Source: Clostridiales bacterium (GTDB lineage Bacteria > Bacillota > Clostridia > Lachnospirales > Lachnospiraceae). From it: a stretch of 64,000 bases of DNA. Shown here one piece after another: positions 1 to 8,734 of the stretch. The stretch lies in assembly GCA_029338615.1 (NCBI GenBank), contig JAQYAS010000066.1, positions 1-64,000 on the forward strand, given 5' to 3'. Positions within the stretch are counted from its first letter, which is position 1. The number at the start of each line of letters is the position of its first letter. The position numbers were made by a program, and so were the translations under genes. Under the pieces are notes generated by a model. It was not told the origin of the DNA. It made no database searches and worked only from the letters and a program-made list of their open reading frames with translations.

Positions 1-1049
1 ACTTTCAATATACCTATCTCGTTTATCCTGTCAAATACCGATGTTGTCATGGTATTACTTATTCCAATGACGGCTACCACAAGGGCTATCATTCCTATAC
101 CACCGAGAAGCAGCTGTATCATCTTGAGATATTTCTGTATAGTATCCAGGTATTCTTTTGAGTTTTCTGTCTGATATCCCATATCCTGAAACTTCTTTAC
201 CATGGCGTCCACATTATTTATATCGTCTACTGTTACGACCGCTGCAGTATACACGAATTCACGGTAACTGTTACCATTCCCATCGACCGGCTGACCGTAG
301 AGTTTCCCATCTGCACTCACCATCCTGAGCAGACTTTTCAGTGAATCCATATCACAGTAGATTGTCTGAGACTTCTCACTGTAGTCTTCTGAAATGTCCA
401 CTGTTTCATCAGACTCCTCGTCCTGAGCTGAATTATTATCCTTATCTCCATCTGATAAAACCCCTGCAAGTTTCAGCTTGACTGTTTTTTCATTTTCTCC
501 TACCCATCCGACGGTTGTGTCAAATCTCTTCCCTATAAGAGCGCCAATACTCTTCTTCTCCCTGTTCTCATAGCTGTCATATGTATTCTGATTGAAGAAC
601 AGCTTGCCCACGCTGCTGCCTGCGATCAGTTCTGGAGTCCTGGATGAATCTGCGTTTTTCTCTCCATATGAGAGATCCCAGCTTCCGAGCTCATTTTCAG
701 GCACGCCTACAAGGTTTCCATAGTATTCATACTCCCCATATTTCATACTTACAGCAGCCTCATATAGTGGGTAACAACCGCTCACATTTGTAATGGATGC
801 AAATGTATCTATTGTCCTGTCCGTTATCATTCGGTCCTTGTGTTTGCCACCCGCCTCACTGTACACCTTTATCTGGTTTACGCTTCCACTTGCCACAGCA
901 GAATCTATCATTTCATTCTTCACGCCAATCCCCACAGATAAAAGTGCCACCACTGATATGACCCCTATCATTACTCCGAGAACCGTGAGAAATGTCCGGA
1001 CCTTTCTTCTCTTCATATTCATAAGGCACAAATGCCATATCCACCTCAT
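1..1049 (-). CDS. MacB/FtsX-type ABC transporter permease, C-terminus cut by window edge
   Basis: Permease of a MacB-like ABC system: an N-terminal membrane anchor, a large extracytoplasmic domain, then FtsX transmembrane helices. Visible are the basic N-terminus followed by a hydrophobic segment (RTFLTVLGVMIGVISVVALL), a hydrophilic extracytoplasmic region of about 250 residues, and at the window edge the start of the FtsX domain (LLGGIGMIALVVAVIGISNT, then the coupling-helix region DRINEIGILK). I start it at 1049 because AAGGAG lies 9 nt upstream; a second ATG at 1022 is possible but has poorer spacing. About 349 codons are present and the last transmembrane helices are missing. It lies 65 nt after the CARDB-like gene, so it is probably the last visible cistron of the ABC operon. 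Substrate unknown; MacB relatives export peptides, lipoproteins or antimicrobials, or work mechanically on envelope proteins. Confidence 0.9.
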   Translation of the reverse strand, partial: MRWIWHLCLMNMKRRKVRTFLTVLGVMIGVISVVALLSVGIGVKNEMIDSAVASGSVNQIKVYSEAGGKHKDRMITDRTIDTFASITNVSGCYPLYEAAVSMKYGEYEYYGNLVGVPENELGSWDLSYGEKNADSSRTPELIAGSSVGKLFFNQNTYDSYENREKKSIGALIGKRFDTTVGWVGENEKTVKLKLAGVLSDGDKDNNSAQDEESDETVDISEDYSEKSQTIYCDMDSLKSLLRMVSADGKLYGQPVDGNGNSYREFVYTAAVVTVDDINNVDAMVKKFQDMGYQTENSKEYLDTIQKYLKMIQLLLGGIGMIALVVAVIGISNTMTTSVFDRINEIGILK

Positions 1050-1114
1050 AAATTATTTCTCCTTATCTTTTCTCTGCTCTATTCCGTTCCCTTTTATCGG
1101 CACTTATCTGCTGC

Positions 1115-2068
1115 TTAAAACTCCTCCAGAATCTTCTTTTTTCTCTTGTGCCTTCTCACTGCACAGACCATCCCCACTGCTATAACAATAACCACAGCAG
1201 CTATTCCATATATTAATCCTCTGTTGCTGCTTTGTGAGTCATCCTTTATCTTCTCTACATTATCATATACCGGAGATTCCACTGTCACTTTGAATATGCC
1301 CTCTAACTCTGTCTCATTTCCCTCTTTGTCTTCATACGTAACTATCACCTTAGACATATCACCGGTTGAAGCGGTCGTTGACACGGCATTTGTGAGAATA
1401 TCTATGCTTCCACTTTTACCAGTTTCTATGTTACCAATAAATGTATCCAGCTCCTCCATACTTTTGCTCTCAATTCTTGCCCTTACATTGTAGAGCATTC
1501 CTGCACCCATATTGTTGACGCTTCCAACTATCTCCACCGATTCTCCAAGTACAGCATCATCAGCCACATACAGATCGGTGATGGATGCCCTCTGTTCAAG
1601 CTTAACCGGAAGATATATCACATCTGTAGCAGAATACGGATTTCCCCATATATCGTCATATTCATTTACTACGCTGAGCTTATAACTCTTTTCCACAAGT
1701 CCGTCAGCAGCCTTAAGCCTAAATGTAAAAGTGTTCTCCTCTCCGTTTGGAAGCTCCTCCAAAAATCCATTGCCTGCACCTTCAGCGGGCACGATATCTC
1801 CTGTATCTGATGTGACAGATATTTTTAGATTATCTACATATCTGCTGCCGGTATTCTTTATCGTCACTGCAAGATCAAACGTCTGACCTGCAATGATCTC
1901 CTTCTGTACTATCTTATAATCCACGACCATGACCTTCGGCTGTGACGCTTTGACCACCAGATCAGACGGCAGAGATAATAAAAATACGATCAATGCCATT
2001 ATGAAGGCAAAGCCTTTTCTCATTATTTTACGCAATCTTACTACAGTCAAATTTCTACACAAATTCAC
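1115..2068 (-). CDS. CARDB-like surface protein of the ABC operon, signal peptide and C-terminal anchor
   Basis: A 317-aa protein with an N-terminal signal segment (about residues 18-38), an extracellular body that looks like two CARDB/Ig-like beta modules (for example VTIKNTGSRYVDNLKISV near 71-88 and VEIVGSVNNMGAGMLYNVRA near 175-194), one C-terminal transmembrane helix (about 285-305) and a short basic tail. It is COG1361-like by layout. The start is a GTG whose last two bases form part of the ATPase stop (GTGA overlap), so translation is probably coupled to the ATPase. Lying between ATPase and permease, it is best read as a cell-surface accessory or adaptor of this exporter, perhaps replacing a MacA-type protein. 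That role is inference; no catalytic motif is visible. Confidence 0.8.
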   Translation of the reverse strand: MNLCRNLTVVRLRKIMRKGFAFIMALIVFLLSLPSDLVVKASQPKVMVVDYKIVQKEIIAGQTFDLAVTIKNTGSRYVDNLKISVTSDTGDIVPAEGAGNGFLEELPNGEENTFTFRLKAADGLVEKSYKLSVVNEYDDIWGNPYSATDVIYLPVKLEQRASITDLYVADDAVLGESVEIVGSVNNMGAGMLYNVRARIESKSMEELDTFIGNIETGKSGSIDILTNAVSTTASTGDMSKVIVTYEDKEGNETELEGIFKVTVESPVYDNVEKIKDDSQSSNRGLIYGIAAVVIVIAVGMVCAVRRHKRKKKILEEF

Positions 2069-2748
2069 TTGTTCATCCCCCTTTGATCTACAATTTTTCC
2101 GTCCGCGATCTTTATTATCCTGTCTGCCTCCCTTGCCAGATCTATGTTGTGTGTGATGAGAACCAGTGTCTGATCAAGTTTCTTCACAGAGTCTTGAAGC
2201 AGTGTAAGAACTTCATTTCCATTTTTCGAATCCAGGGCTCCTGTTGGTTCATCTGCAAGCACAAGCGATGGTCTGTTTGCGAGAGCTCTGGCTATGGCTG
2301 CTCTCTGCTGCTGTCCGCCTGATAGCTGATTCGGCAGGTTTCTCCTCCTGTCCTTAAGTCCAAGCATCTCTATTATATGATCTATGTAATCTCTGTCAGG
2401 CTTTCTGTGGTCAAGGAGTATCGGCATCTTGATATTTTCCTCAACAGTAAGAACCGGTATCAGGTGATATGCCTGAAATACGAACCCTATCTTTCTTCTT
2501 CTGAACACTGACATCTCCTCATCCGTAAGCCTTGTTATATCCTTGCCATCTATGATCACATTTCCGCTGTTTGGAGTATCCACACCGCCCATGACATGCA
2601 GCATGGTCGACTTACCCGAGCCTGATGCCCCAACTATCGCAACCGTCTCTCCCTTATCTATCGTCAGGCTGACATCGTCAAGTCCCCACACCCTTGTGTC
2701 ACCCTCTCCGTATATCTTTGTCACGTGTTCCATCTTTACTATTTCCAT
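2065..2748 (-). CDS. ABC transporter ATP-binding protein, MacB/LolD type
   Basis: A 227-aa stand-alone nucleotide-binding subunit that powers the adjacent FtsX-like permeases. Walker A GASGSGKST is at 40-48, the Q-loop region follows as FVFQAYHL (89-96), the signature LSGGQQQR is at 142-149, Walker B LVLADEPT at 162-169, and the H-loop lies in LVLITHN near 195-201. Length and motif spacing match the LolD/MacB/BceA class. The stop overlaps the GTG start of the CARDB-like gene and the upstream permease ends 79 nt away, so all four genes look like one operon. A two-component system lies just upstream on the same strand, an arrangement common for envelope-stress or antimicrobial-peptide ABC systems in Firmicutes. 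Confidence 0.95.
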   Translation of the reverse strand: MEIVKMEHVTKIYGEGDTRVWGLDDVSLTIDKGETVAIVGASGSGKSTMLHVMGGVDTPNSGNVIIDGKDITRLTDEEMSVFRRRKIGFVFQAYHLIPVLTVEENIKMPILLDHRKPDRDYIDHIIEMLGLKDRRRNLPNQLSGGQQQRAAIARALANRPSLVLADEPTGALDSKNGNEVLTLLQDSVKKLDQTLVLITHNIDLAREADRIIKIADGKIVDQRGMNK

Positions 2749-2827
2749 CCGTTATATCCTCCCATTCAATAAAATTTGAGCAGACGCATTTTACAAATGT
2801 ATCAACCAACAACAACTCATGCCGTGG

Positions 2828-5245
2828 CTATTCCTCCAGACTGAGATCCTCTGCCATCCCCTGTGGCAGCCTCCTGAGCGGTGCATATATACTTCCAAAT
2901 ACAAGAACAGCCGATAACACAATTCCAATGACTATAGCCATGATCGAAGGAGCAAATCTCATCGGGATCAACAACCTTATAAAGTAATACTCCTCATAAT
3001 ACACCCCTGTTCCTACCACTATTCCTATCATGCCTGACCACACGACAGCCATGATTCCTTCCAGCAGAACAGTTTTAATAAGACGTTTTCTCGACATTCC
3101 TATGACTCTCAGCTGTGCAAATTCTTTCCTTCTCATGTGAAGATTTCCAGCCGTAGCATTTATGATATTCACAGCTCCAAGTGCAAATACAAGAGCAGCT
3201 ATCATCAGTATGACCCTGTTAAAATTTCTAAAGCCCTGAAGCAGCCTGAGATTCTCCAAGTATACATATATATCAAAGTCTGTTCCATCATCGATGGCCA
3301 GTTCTGTATAAATATCATCGATGGCTCTTCTGTTCATGATCTTTGAGTCTATCTGATATTCCATTCCTGATATCTGATCCTCTGTATATCCCGTTTCAGA
3401 AAAATAATTATCCAGCGACGTATATACCTGCAGTTCTGATTCTCCGGTGATCTTATCTCCGACATCAAGTATTCCTTCCACAACGTATGTCTTGTAATGC
3501 CCCTCAGTTATAAGTCTCTCATATACTTCCTTTGCTATCTTCATCCGCTCTTTTACATCAGGATCAAAATTCTGATCAACAGTTTCACCATTGCTATCCG
3601 CATTCTTGTCGCCACCCTTTCTAGCTATTCCGGCTGACTCCATCGCTTTCCTGGTCTCAGAGAACAACAAGTCTGTATCTACTATATCTATAGTGTCTCC
3701 CACTCTGTAATCATTCAGCTTTATATGCTTTAGTGTCTCATACGTTACATCACCGTCCAGCAGCTCGTTATACCACTGGCTGCTTCCTGCGGTAACTATC
3801 ACTATGCCCTGTTCGTCAACATCCACCGTACCATCCACAAGATACTGCTTCAGCTCATCTAGTCCATTTTTATCCAGTCCCCTGAATTTTATCTGAGATA
3901 ATATCATCCCCGATGCCTCTGCCGGAGACGGTGAATCATAATTCTTTTTTATCGTCTCAAGATAATCTCCATACATGCCTGTTCCCTTGTAATCATCGGT
4001 GTACTTGGAGTACAGGCCATCAATATCTGTTACATACACATATGACTCATATACCTTTCTGGCAGCCAGCACATACCTGCTGTCAGCAAGTCTCTGCATA
4101 TTCTCAATATCCGGCAGGCTGGCCTCAATAGATTCTATATCCTGAAACTGGCCAGGATCCCCATATACTTCAAGCTGATATGGACCGTATTTGCTGTCTA
4201 AATAATCAACAGCATTGTCCAGTGCTCCCGCCACACTCATCACAGCTACAAGCGCTGCTATACTTACCGAAAGCGAAACAACCGTCTTTACGAATCTCCC
4301 GCGGTTCCTGAGTACGCTTTTTCTTGCGTATTCACCTTCCATTCCAAAGATCCTGCCCATAAGTCCTCTGCCCCGATCCTTTATCCGACCGGTTTTTATC
4401 CTGAACTGTCCTCTGACCGCACTTATAGGTGTCATGCTCACAATAACCTTACAGTTATCTCTCATAACAAAATACAGATCTCCAAGATAACAGATGAGCA
4501 CAGGAATAACCGGTACCAGATGATATCCGGCACTGACTCCTGTAAACACTCCAATTACAATGGTGATCAGTCCCCCCAGTATAATTCCTATTAGTATTCC
4601 AACACACTCAAGTATTGCTCCCATTAGATAGACTATTCTCTTGAGCTGTCCCTTGGTTGCTCCAATACATCTGAGTATTCCATAATCCTTTATCTGCTCC
4701 ATCATAAACATCTGTACAGTGTTTCTGATGATCCCAACTGCAAATATGGCAAATATATATGCTATGAGAAGTATTGTCCATAAAATTACCATAAGCATGG
4801 AACCGTCTGTCGTTCCGTCCTGAAAATACAGCAGCGCCAGACCATCGTTCAGCTCCGCATTTATATCATATTTTCCTGCTATCACTTTCATATTGTGTTC
4901 CATGCGGTATGGATTATTTCCTGTGGCGTATATCGCATTCTTATACAACACCTTGTCTGGAGAATCCCCACTCCAATCAGTATATTCATATCTGCCTATA
5001 TATGCCTTCTCTATCATCTCGTCAGCAGCTATCTGCTCTGCCTGGGACCTGCTCTCCGCCATTAACACAAACTCATAATCCCTGTCTTTGCGCTCTTCAT
5101 CCCGGGCATGAAGGAGATAAGAATACGCAATATTAAGTCCGCCATACAACACTATCACTGTGATCACCACACCTATGATAGTGATAAGGCTTCTTCCCCT
5201 GTTCGCCTTCAGATATTTTTTTGCCAGATCTTTATAATCCCCCAC
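2828..5245 (-). CDS. FtsX-like ABC permease with two FtsX domains
   Basis: An 805-aa permease. An N-terminal helix (SLITIIGVVITVIVLYGGLN) is followed by a short extracytoplasmic part, a first FtsX unit of three helices (MVILWTILLIAYIFAIFAVG, then FMMEQIKDYGILRCIGATKG as coupling helix), a long extracytoplasmic domain of about 300 residues, and a second FtsX unit near the C-terminus (MRRKEFAQLRVIGMSRKRL). I place the start at a GTG at 5245 because GGAGG lies 7 nt upstream; reading from 5275 would give ten more residues without a good ribosome site. It is the first gene of the ABC operon and lies about 190 nt downstream of the histidine kinase gene. The two-unit architecture resembles LolC/BceB-like permeases more than the single-unit MacB. 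Substrate unknown. Confidence 0.9.
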   Translation of the reverse strand: MGDYKDLAKKYLKANRGRSLITIIGVVITVIVLYGGLNIAYSYLLHARDEERKDRDYEFVLMAESRSQAEQIAADEMIEKAYIGRYEYTDWSGDSPDKVLYKNAIYATGNNPYRMEHNMKVIAGKYDINAELNDGLALLYFQDGTTDGSMLMVILWTILLIAYIFAIFAVGIIRNTVQMFMMEQIKDYGILRCIGATKGQLKRIVYLMGAILECVGILIGIILGGLITIVIGVFTGVSAGYHLVPVIPVLICYLGDLYFVMRDNCKVIVSMTPISAVRGQFRIKTGRIKDRGRGLMGRIFGMEGEYARKSVLRNRGRFVKTVVSLSVSIAALVAVMSVAGALDNAVDYLDSKYGPYQLEVYGDPGQFQDIESIEASLPDIENMQRLADSRYVLAARKVYESYVYVTDIDGLYSKYTDDYKGTGMYGDYLETIKKNYDSPSPAEASGMILSQIKFRGLDKNGLDELKQYLVDGTVDVDEQGIVIVTAGSSQWYNELLDGDVTYETLKHIKLNDYRVGDTIDIVDTDLLFSETRKAMESAGIARKGGDKNADSNGETVDQNFDPDVKERMKIAKEVYERLITEGHYKTYVVEGILDVGDKITGESELQVYTSLDNYFSETGYTEDQISGMEYQIDSKIMNRRAIDDIYTELAIDDGTDFDIYVYLENLRLLQGFRNFNRVILMIAALVFALGAVNIINATAGNLHMRRKEFAQLRVIGMSRKRLIKTVLLEGIMAVVWSGMIGIVVGTGVYYEEYYFIRLLIPMRFAPSIMAIVIGIVLSAVLVFGSIYAPLRRLPQGMAEDLSLEE

Positions 5246-5395
5246 TTCAGTTCCTCCCTGTATAAGCCCTGCCATACAAAAAAGATGGCATGCATCATCT
5301 CTTCATTCAATAATGATACTTTACCATCTCTTTCTTACTTTTCAGTGACTATATGATTTTCTTTTCTTACAGTTTAGTAAGATAACACCATTTCC

Positions 5396-5426
5396 GGGGA
5401 CGGAGGTGCCTGACCCCTCCGTCCCC
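5396..5426. repeat. GC-rich extragenic palindrome, REP-like
   Basis: Perfect 11-bp arms GGGGACGGAGG and CCTCCGTCCCC with a 9-nt loop, between the histidine kinase stop (5440) and the ABC operon start (5245). It is much more GC-rich than its surroundings and has no T-run on either side, so it does not look like an ordinary intrinsic terminator. Palindromes starting GGGGACGG are dispersed in many Firmicutes genomes. It may act as a weak terminator or an mRNA 3'-end stabiliser between the two-component and transporter genes. Confidence 0.7.
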
Positions 5427-5439
5427 ACAAGTCATTATA

Positions 5440-6474
5440 TTATATATGTACAAATGTTATCTCAAAACGTGTATACTCGTTCAACACGCTCTTGACTGTT
5501 ATCCTGCCTCCCATACCTTCCACGATAGACTTTGTGAGAGAAAGTCCGATTCCCACACTGTTGGGATTGACTTCCTGGTTCACTCTGTAAAACCTTTTAA
5601 ATATATTTGGAAGTTCTTCCTCCGGAATTCCCATTCCATGATCCATGACATATATTCTCGCAAACAGATCATTCTGTTCCACGCTGAGACCGATCTCCGT
5701 CCCATTTTCAGAATAGTCCGAAGCATTCTTGAGCAGATTGATGATTGCCTCTGTCAGCCAGTCTCCGTCACAGTCCAGCTTTATGTTACTATCACACTTT
5801 ATGACAACCTTCTGCTCTCTCTTATCAGTCAGATAACGCACTCCATCCACAGCCTGGGCACATATCACATCCATATTCCAACTCTGTTTCTGAAATTCTA
5901 TCGCTCCTGCCTCAATACGTGCAAGCTTAAGCAGGGACAGCACCATCCACTCCATCCTTGAAAGCTGATTCTGAGCCTCTGTAAGCACCTGTCTTTTCCT
6001 ATAAGGATCTGTGACCTTATCATCCAGCAACATATCCACGAATATATTGAGTGAGGCAAGCGGGGTCTTAAGCTGGTGCGATATATCTGATATTATATCT
6101 CTGAGAAATGTTTTCTCTGAAAGCTCCTTTTCCCTGCTCTCCCGCAGAAAAGACACCATCTTATAAAAATTCGTATATAATATTCCAATGGTTCCCTGCC
6201 TGAATTCCTCCTCAGTAACAATATCAGGAGAATCCATCACCTTCACCATCTTTTCAGATATATTCTCAACCTCACTATACACTTCATCTATGCGCCTGTA
6301 ACCTGCTATGCCTGATATCACCAGCGCCGCCGCTATCATCACTGTAGATATGACCGTATATAGTACATTTCCGCCAAATGCAATATACAGCCACACAGCA
6401 AGTATCACAAGTGATACAATACCTATCCATACAAAGCTGTATATATATTTCTTTCTCTCATACGAACTCTTCAT
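5440..6474 (-). CDS. Sensor histidine kinase partnered with the ABC exporter
   Basis: A 344-aa membrane kinase. Two transmembrane helices at about 11-33 and 36-57 are separated by almost no extracellular loop, so it is an intramembrane-type sensor. HisKA carries DISHQLKTPLAS with the phospho-acceptor His at 133; the ATPase domain shows the N-box LLKNASDYSENG, G1 DHGMGIPEEE, F-box FKRFYRV and G2 GIGLSL. Its start lies inside the response-regulator gene (17-nt overlap), so the two are coupled. A short extracellular loop is typical of Bce-type kinases, which sense through a partner ABC transporter; the exporter immediately downstream makes that a reasonable inference here. Confidence 0.95.
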   Translation of the reverse strand: MKSSYERKKYIYSFVWIGIVSLVILAVWLYIAFGGNVLYTVISTVMIAAALVISGIAGYRRIDEVYSEVENISEKMVKVMDSPDIVTEEEFRQGTIGILYTNFYKMVSFLRESREKELSEKTFLRDIISDISHQLKTPLASLNIFVDMLLDDKVTDPYRKRQVLTEAQNQLSRMEWMVLSLLKLARIEAGAIEFQKQSWNMDVICAQAVDGVRYLTDKREQKVVIKCDSNIKLDCDGDWLTEAIINLLKNASDYSENGTEIGLSVEQNDLFARIYVMDHGMGIPEEELPNIFKRFYRVNQEVNPNSVGIGLSLTKSIVEGMGGRITVKSVLNEYTRFEITFVHI

Positions 6475-7183
6475 CTGTTAACCCCTGTTTGCTATCCCCC
6501 GAATTTCTGCAGAACCTGTATCCTACGCCTCGCACAGTCTCTATACAAGAAGCATCATCTCCCAATTTTGTTCTGAGCCTTTTCATATACACCGAAAGCG
6601 TATTATCATCGATCAGTACGCCATCTACATCGTATAGTCTGTCAAGCAGCGTTGCCCGCGAAAGTACGATTCCCTCATTTGCCACAAGTTCCTTTAAAAG
6701 TCTCAGCTCATTCTGCGTACAATCTATGAGCTTATCACCCTCATACAACCTGAATTCCGATATTACAAACCTGTGATTTCCAAAAGTGTACACATCACAG
6801 ACTCCTTTCCCGGACATATCATATCGTCTGAGGTTTGCGGAGATCCTTGAAAGCAGTTCCTTCAGTCTATATGGTTTTGCAACATAATCATCTGCCCCAA
6901 GTTCAAGTCCCTGCACTATATTGATCTCCTCAGACATAGCTGTGAGGAATATTATCGGAATTCTTACTCCAATATCTCGCAGATATCTGCAAAAATCATA
7001 TCCACTGCCATCCGGCAGCATGACATCCAACAATATAAGGTCTACAGTCTCTCCCATAAGTGATCTGGCCGACTTTATATTCATCGCATGCTTTACTTTA
7101 TAACCCTCTGCCTCAAGTACGAACACTGTCCCCATTGCAAGAGCCTTATCATCCTCAACTAATAAAATAGTCTTTTCTGCCAT
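6458..7183 (-). CDS. OmpR/PhoB-family response regulator
   Basis: A 241-aa regulator. The receiver domain has the acidic pair ED at 10-11, the phospho-acceptor Asp53 in LLDVMLPDGS, the Thr in IIFLTA and the Lys in DDYVAKPY. The C-terminal winged helix has the family pattern LTQNELRLLK-type start (here CTQNELRLLKELVANEG) and ends VRGVGYRFCR. The start at 7183 is chosen because GGAGG lies 10 nt upstream; the longer frame from 7207 has no ribosome site. It precedes and overlaps the kinase gene and follows a lipoprotein gene by 109 nt. Expected target: the ABC operon downstream. Confidence 0.95.
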   Translation of the reverse strand: MAEKTILLVEDDKALAMGTVFVLEAEGYKVKHAMNIKSARSLMGETVDLILLDVMLPDGSGYDFCRYLRDIGVRIPIIFLTAMSEEINIVQGLELGADDYVAKPYRLKELLSRISANLRRYDMSGKGVCDVYTFGNHRFVISEFRLYEGDKLIDCTQNELRLLKELVANEGIVLSRATLLDRLYDVDGVLIDDNTLSVYMKRLRTKLGDDASCIETVRGVGYRFCRNSGDSKQGLTDEEFV

Positions 7184-7292
7184 TTTATTTGCGCCTCCGC
7201 TTATCATATCTTAAATCCACCATTCTTGTATGCATTTTCTGTTCCGGGATTGCCGTCATCACTCCCGATCTCCACAGAATGGTATTCTACAT

Positions 7293-8147
7293 CTATTCAT
7301 TTATGATAACACTCTTTATTCCTGCTACACTATTGAGGGCTTTCAGTATACCCGTTACCGCCATGTTGCAATTTTCTTCTGATACACCGCCAAGGTCAAG
7401 GTATATCATTATCTGGTCTTCACCCTTATATATATCAATATACCCCATATAGTTTTCTTCATCACCATTTTGTGAAGAATACCCCGACATCACCTGCTGG
7501 ATCTCTTCAGCTTTCTCATCTGTCACACCGCCGTCAAAATACACACTATATAAAAAGCTCTCTCCGTCAAATCCTGCGACATGTGCCTCGTAGTTCAGAT
7601 CAAGCTGATCTATTCCTAATATACTGTCAAAGTCGAATTCTCCATCTTCTCCAAATCCATCTTCGTCATATTCCCCATAATTATCTGCCATATCTTTATT
7701 ATCCTCCCCTGTTTTCTTTTCTTTTTCTGCTGCCTCTTCTTCCGCTGCCACTTCCTCCGGTCTTCTCTCAAACTGCGCATATCCACTGTCATATTTTAGA
7801 TATATGACATTCTTTTCCTCTTTGCTGATGTATATTTCCTGCCCGATTTCAATATCCACACCTGCTGCCGCAAAATTCTCTGCAGGATAGTCCTTACTAT
7901 CGACCTTTTCTATTTCTCCCACACTCTCGTATCCTTCAGGCAGATCCTCATCTCTTCCGGTTGCATTGTAATAATAGATATACCCATCATACATAACCTG
8001 TGGCTGCTCTATCATTCCGCTTTCCACACCGGTCGAGGTCTCCACGCCATTTGTTCTTGAAACATTTCCCTCAGAACTACCGCAGGCAGTACATGCCATA
8101 ATCGAAAGCGCCGCAGCACATATAAATATTCCTTTCCGTATCCCCAT
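7293..8147 (-). CDS. Predicted lipoprotein of unknown function, acidic
   Basis: A 284-aa secreted protein starting with a basic N-terminus, a hydrophobic stretch and candidate lipobox cysteines (SIMACTACGSS, Cys19 or Cys22). The middle (about 130-175) is low-complexity and very acidic (E/K/D, then DEDGFGEDGEFDFD). The C-terminal 100 residues look globular and end in an alternating hydrophobic strand (SVAGIKSVIINE). AAAGGGG lies 8 nt before the ATG. I recognise no family. It directly precedes the regulator-kinase-ABC genes on the same strand and could be a sensory or substrate-binding accessory of that system, but the position is the only evidence. Confidence 0.75.
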   Translation of the reverse strand: MGIRKGIFICAAALSIMACTACGSSEGNVSRTNGVETSTGVESGMIEQPQVMYDGYIYYYNATGRDEDLPEGYESVGEIEKVDSKDYPAENFAAAGVDIEIGQEIYISKEEKNVIYLKYDSGYAQFERRPEEVAAEEEAAEKEKKTGEDNKDMADNYGEYDEDGFGEDGEFDFDSILGIDQLDLNYEAHVAGFDGESFLYSVYFDGGVTDEKAEEIQQVMSGYSSQNGDEENYMGYIDIYKGEDQIMIYLDLGGVSEENCNMAVTGILKALNSVAGIKSVIINE

Positions 8148-8270
8148 ACAATTTTCCCCTTTTTAATACTTATTTATGGATGTTATTGTAAACCAGCTAA
8201 CTGTATGTTCATATTAACATGGCTTTCCAAGCTCTGCCACATACATATTATTAAAGTTGTCACCATATGC

Positions 8271-8486
8271 TCACTTCCGTCCATCCATATCCTCATCCCG
8301 GACATATCTCGCATTAAACTCCATATTGATCTCACGGAGCTCCTTCTTCCCATCAATATAATCCTGGTACATCTCTGTGATACCACACATGCATCCGTCA
8401 CAATAAGCATCCATATTTCCCAGAGAATCGGCAACTATCTGCTCCCGCTCCTGTCTGGTCGTATCCTTGATAAGATATCCCGCCAT
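8271..8486 (-). CDS. Small CxxC protein of Lachnospiraceae type, 71 aa
   Basis: A 71-aa hydrophilic protein with a cysteine cluster YCDGCMCG (28-35) and a conserved-looking helical tail EMYQDYIDGKKELREINM. GAGGAGG lies 5-6 nt before the ATG at 8486, which fixes the start; reading frame continues upstream through the large hairpin at 8511-8719 but that extension is not credible. I remember similar short proteins in Lachnospiraceae, sometimes mislabelled as PurH; they contain no AICAR transformylase sequence. The cysteines suggest metal or Fe-S binding or redox control. Function unknown. Confidence 0.8.
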   Translation of the reverse strand: MAGYLIKDTTRQEREQIVADSLGNMDAYCDGCMCGITEMYQDYIDGKKELREINMEFNARYVRDEDMDGRK

Positions 8487-8510
8487 AAAAACCTCCTCGC
8501 AATAAAAACA

Positions 8511-8719
8511 GGCACTTGTAGTTTTCTGACGAAGAATATGAAACATATATACAAACAATAACGAAAGCGACCGATCTTCAGCGCTTACCTGCTGATGTGA
8601 AAGCCGCAGCGCCCTTATCGCGGCTGAAACATCACGCAGATGTAAGCCAGCTGAAGTGAGTGTAGCTGAATGTGTTTGTATATATGTCTTCATATTCAAG
8701 TCTAAAAATTACAAGTGCC
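8511..8719. repeat. 209-bp near-continuous inverted repeat (giant hairpin) between aspS and a small gene
   Basis: The whole segment folds on itself. Arms pair as follows: 8511-8520 with 8710-8719 (10 of 10); 8534-8542 with 8689-8697 (9 of 9); 8543-8557 with 8673-8687 (15 of 15, after a one-base bulge); 8576-8582 with 8650-8656 (7); 8583-8588 with 8642-8647 (6); 8589-8592 with 8636-8639 (4); 8593-8598 with 8629-8634 (6); 8602-8607 with 8620-8625 (6), around a 12-nt apical loop. A symmetric GAA/GAA internal loop lies at 8599-8601 and 8626-8628. On the minus strand it is followed by TGTTTTTATT, so it could terminate aspS transcription, but it is far longer than a normal terminator. It may be a MITE-like element or a structured RNA. 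No target-site duplication is evident. Confidence 0.8.
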
Positions 8720-8734
8720 GTCCGTCTATCTAAA

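Noticed and set aside
8487-8699. N-terminal extension of the 71-aa CxxC protein through the large inverted repeat
   Set aside because: The GAGGAGG site directly before MAGYLIK sets the start, and the upstream codons coincide with a near-perfect hairpin.
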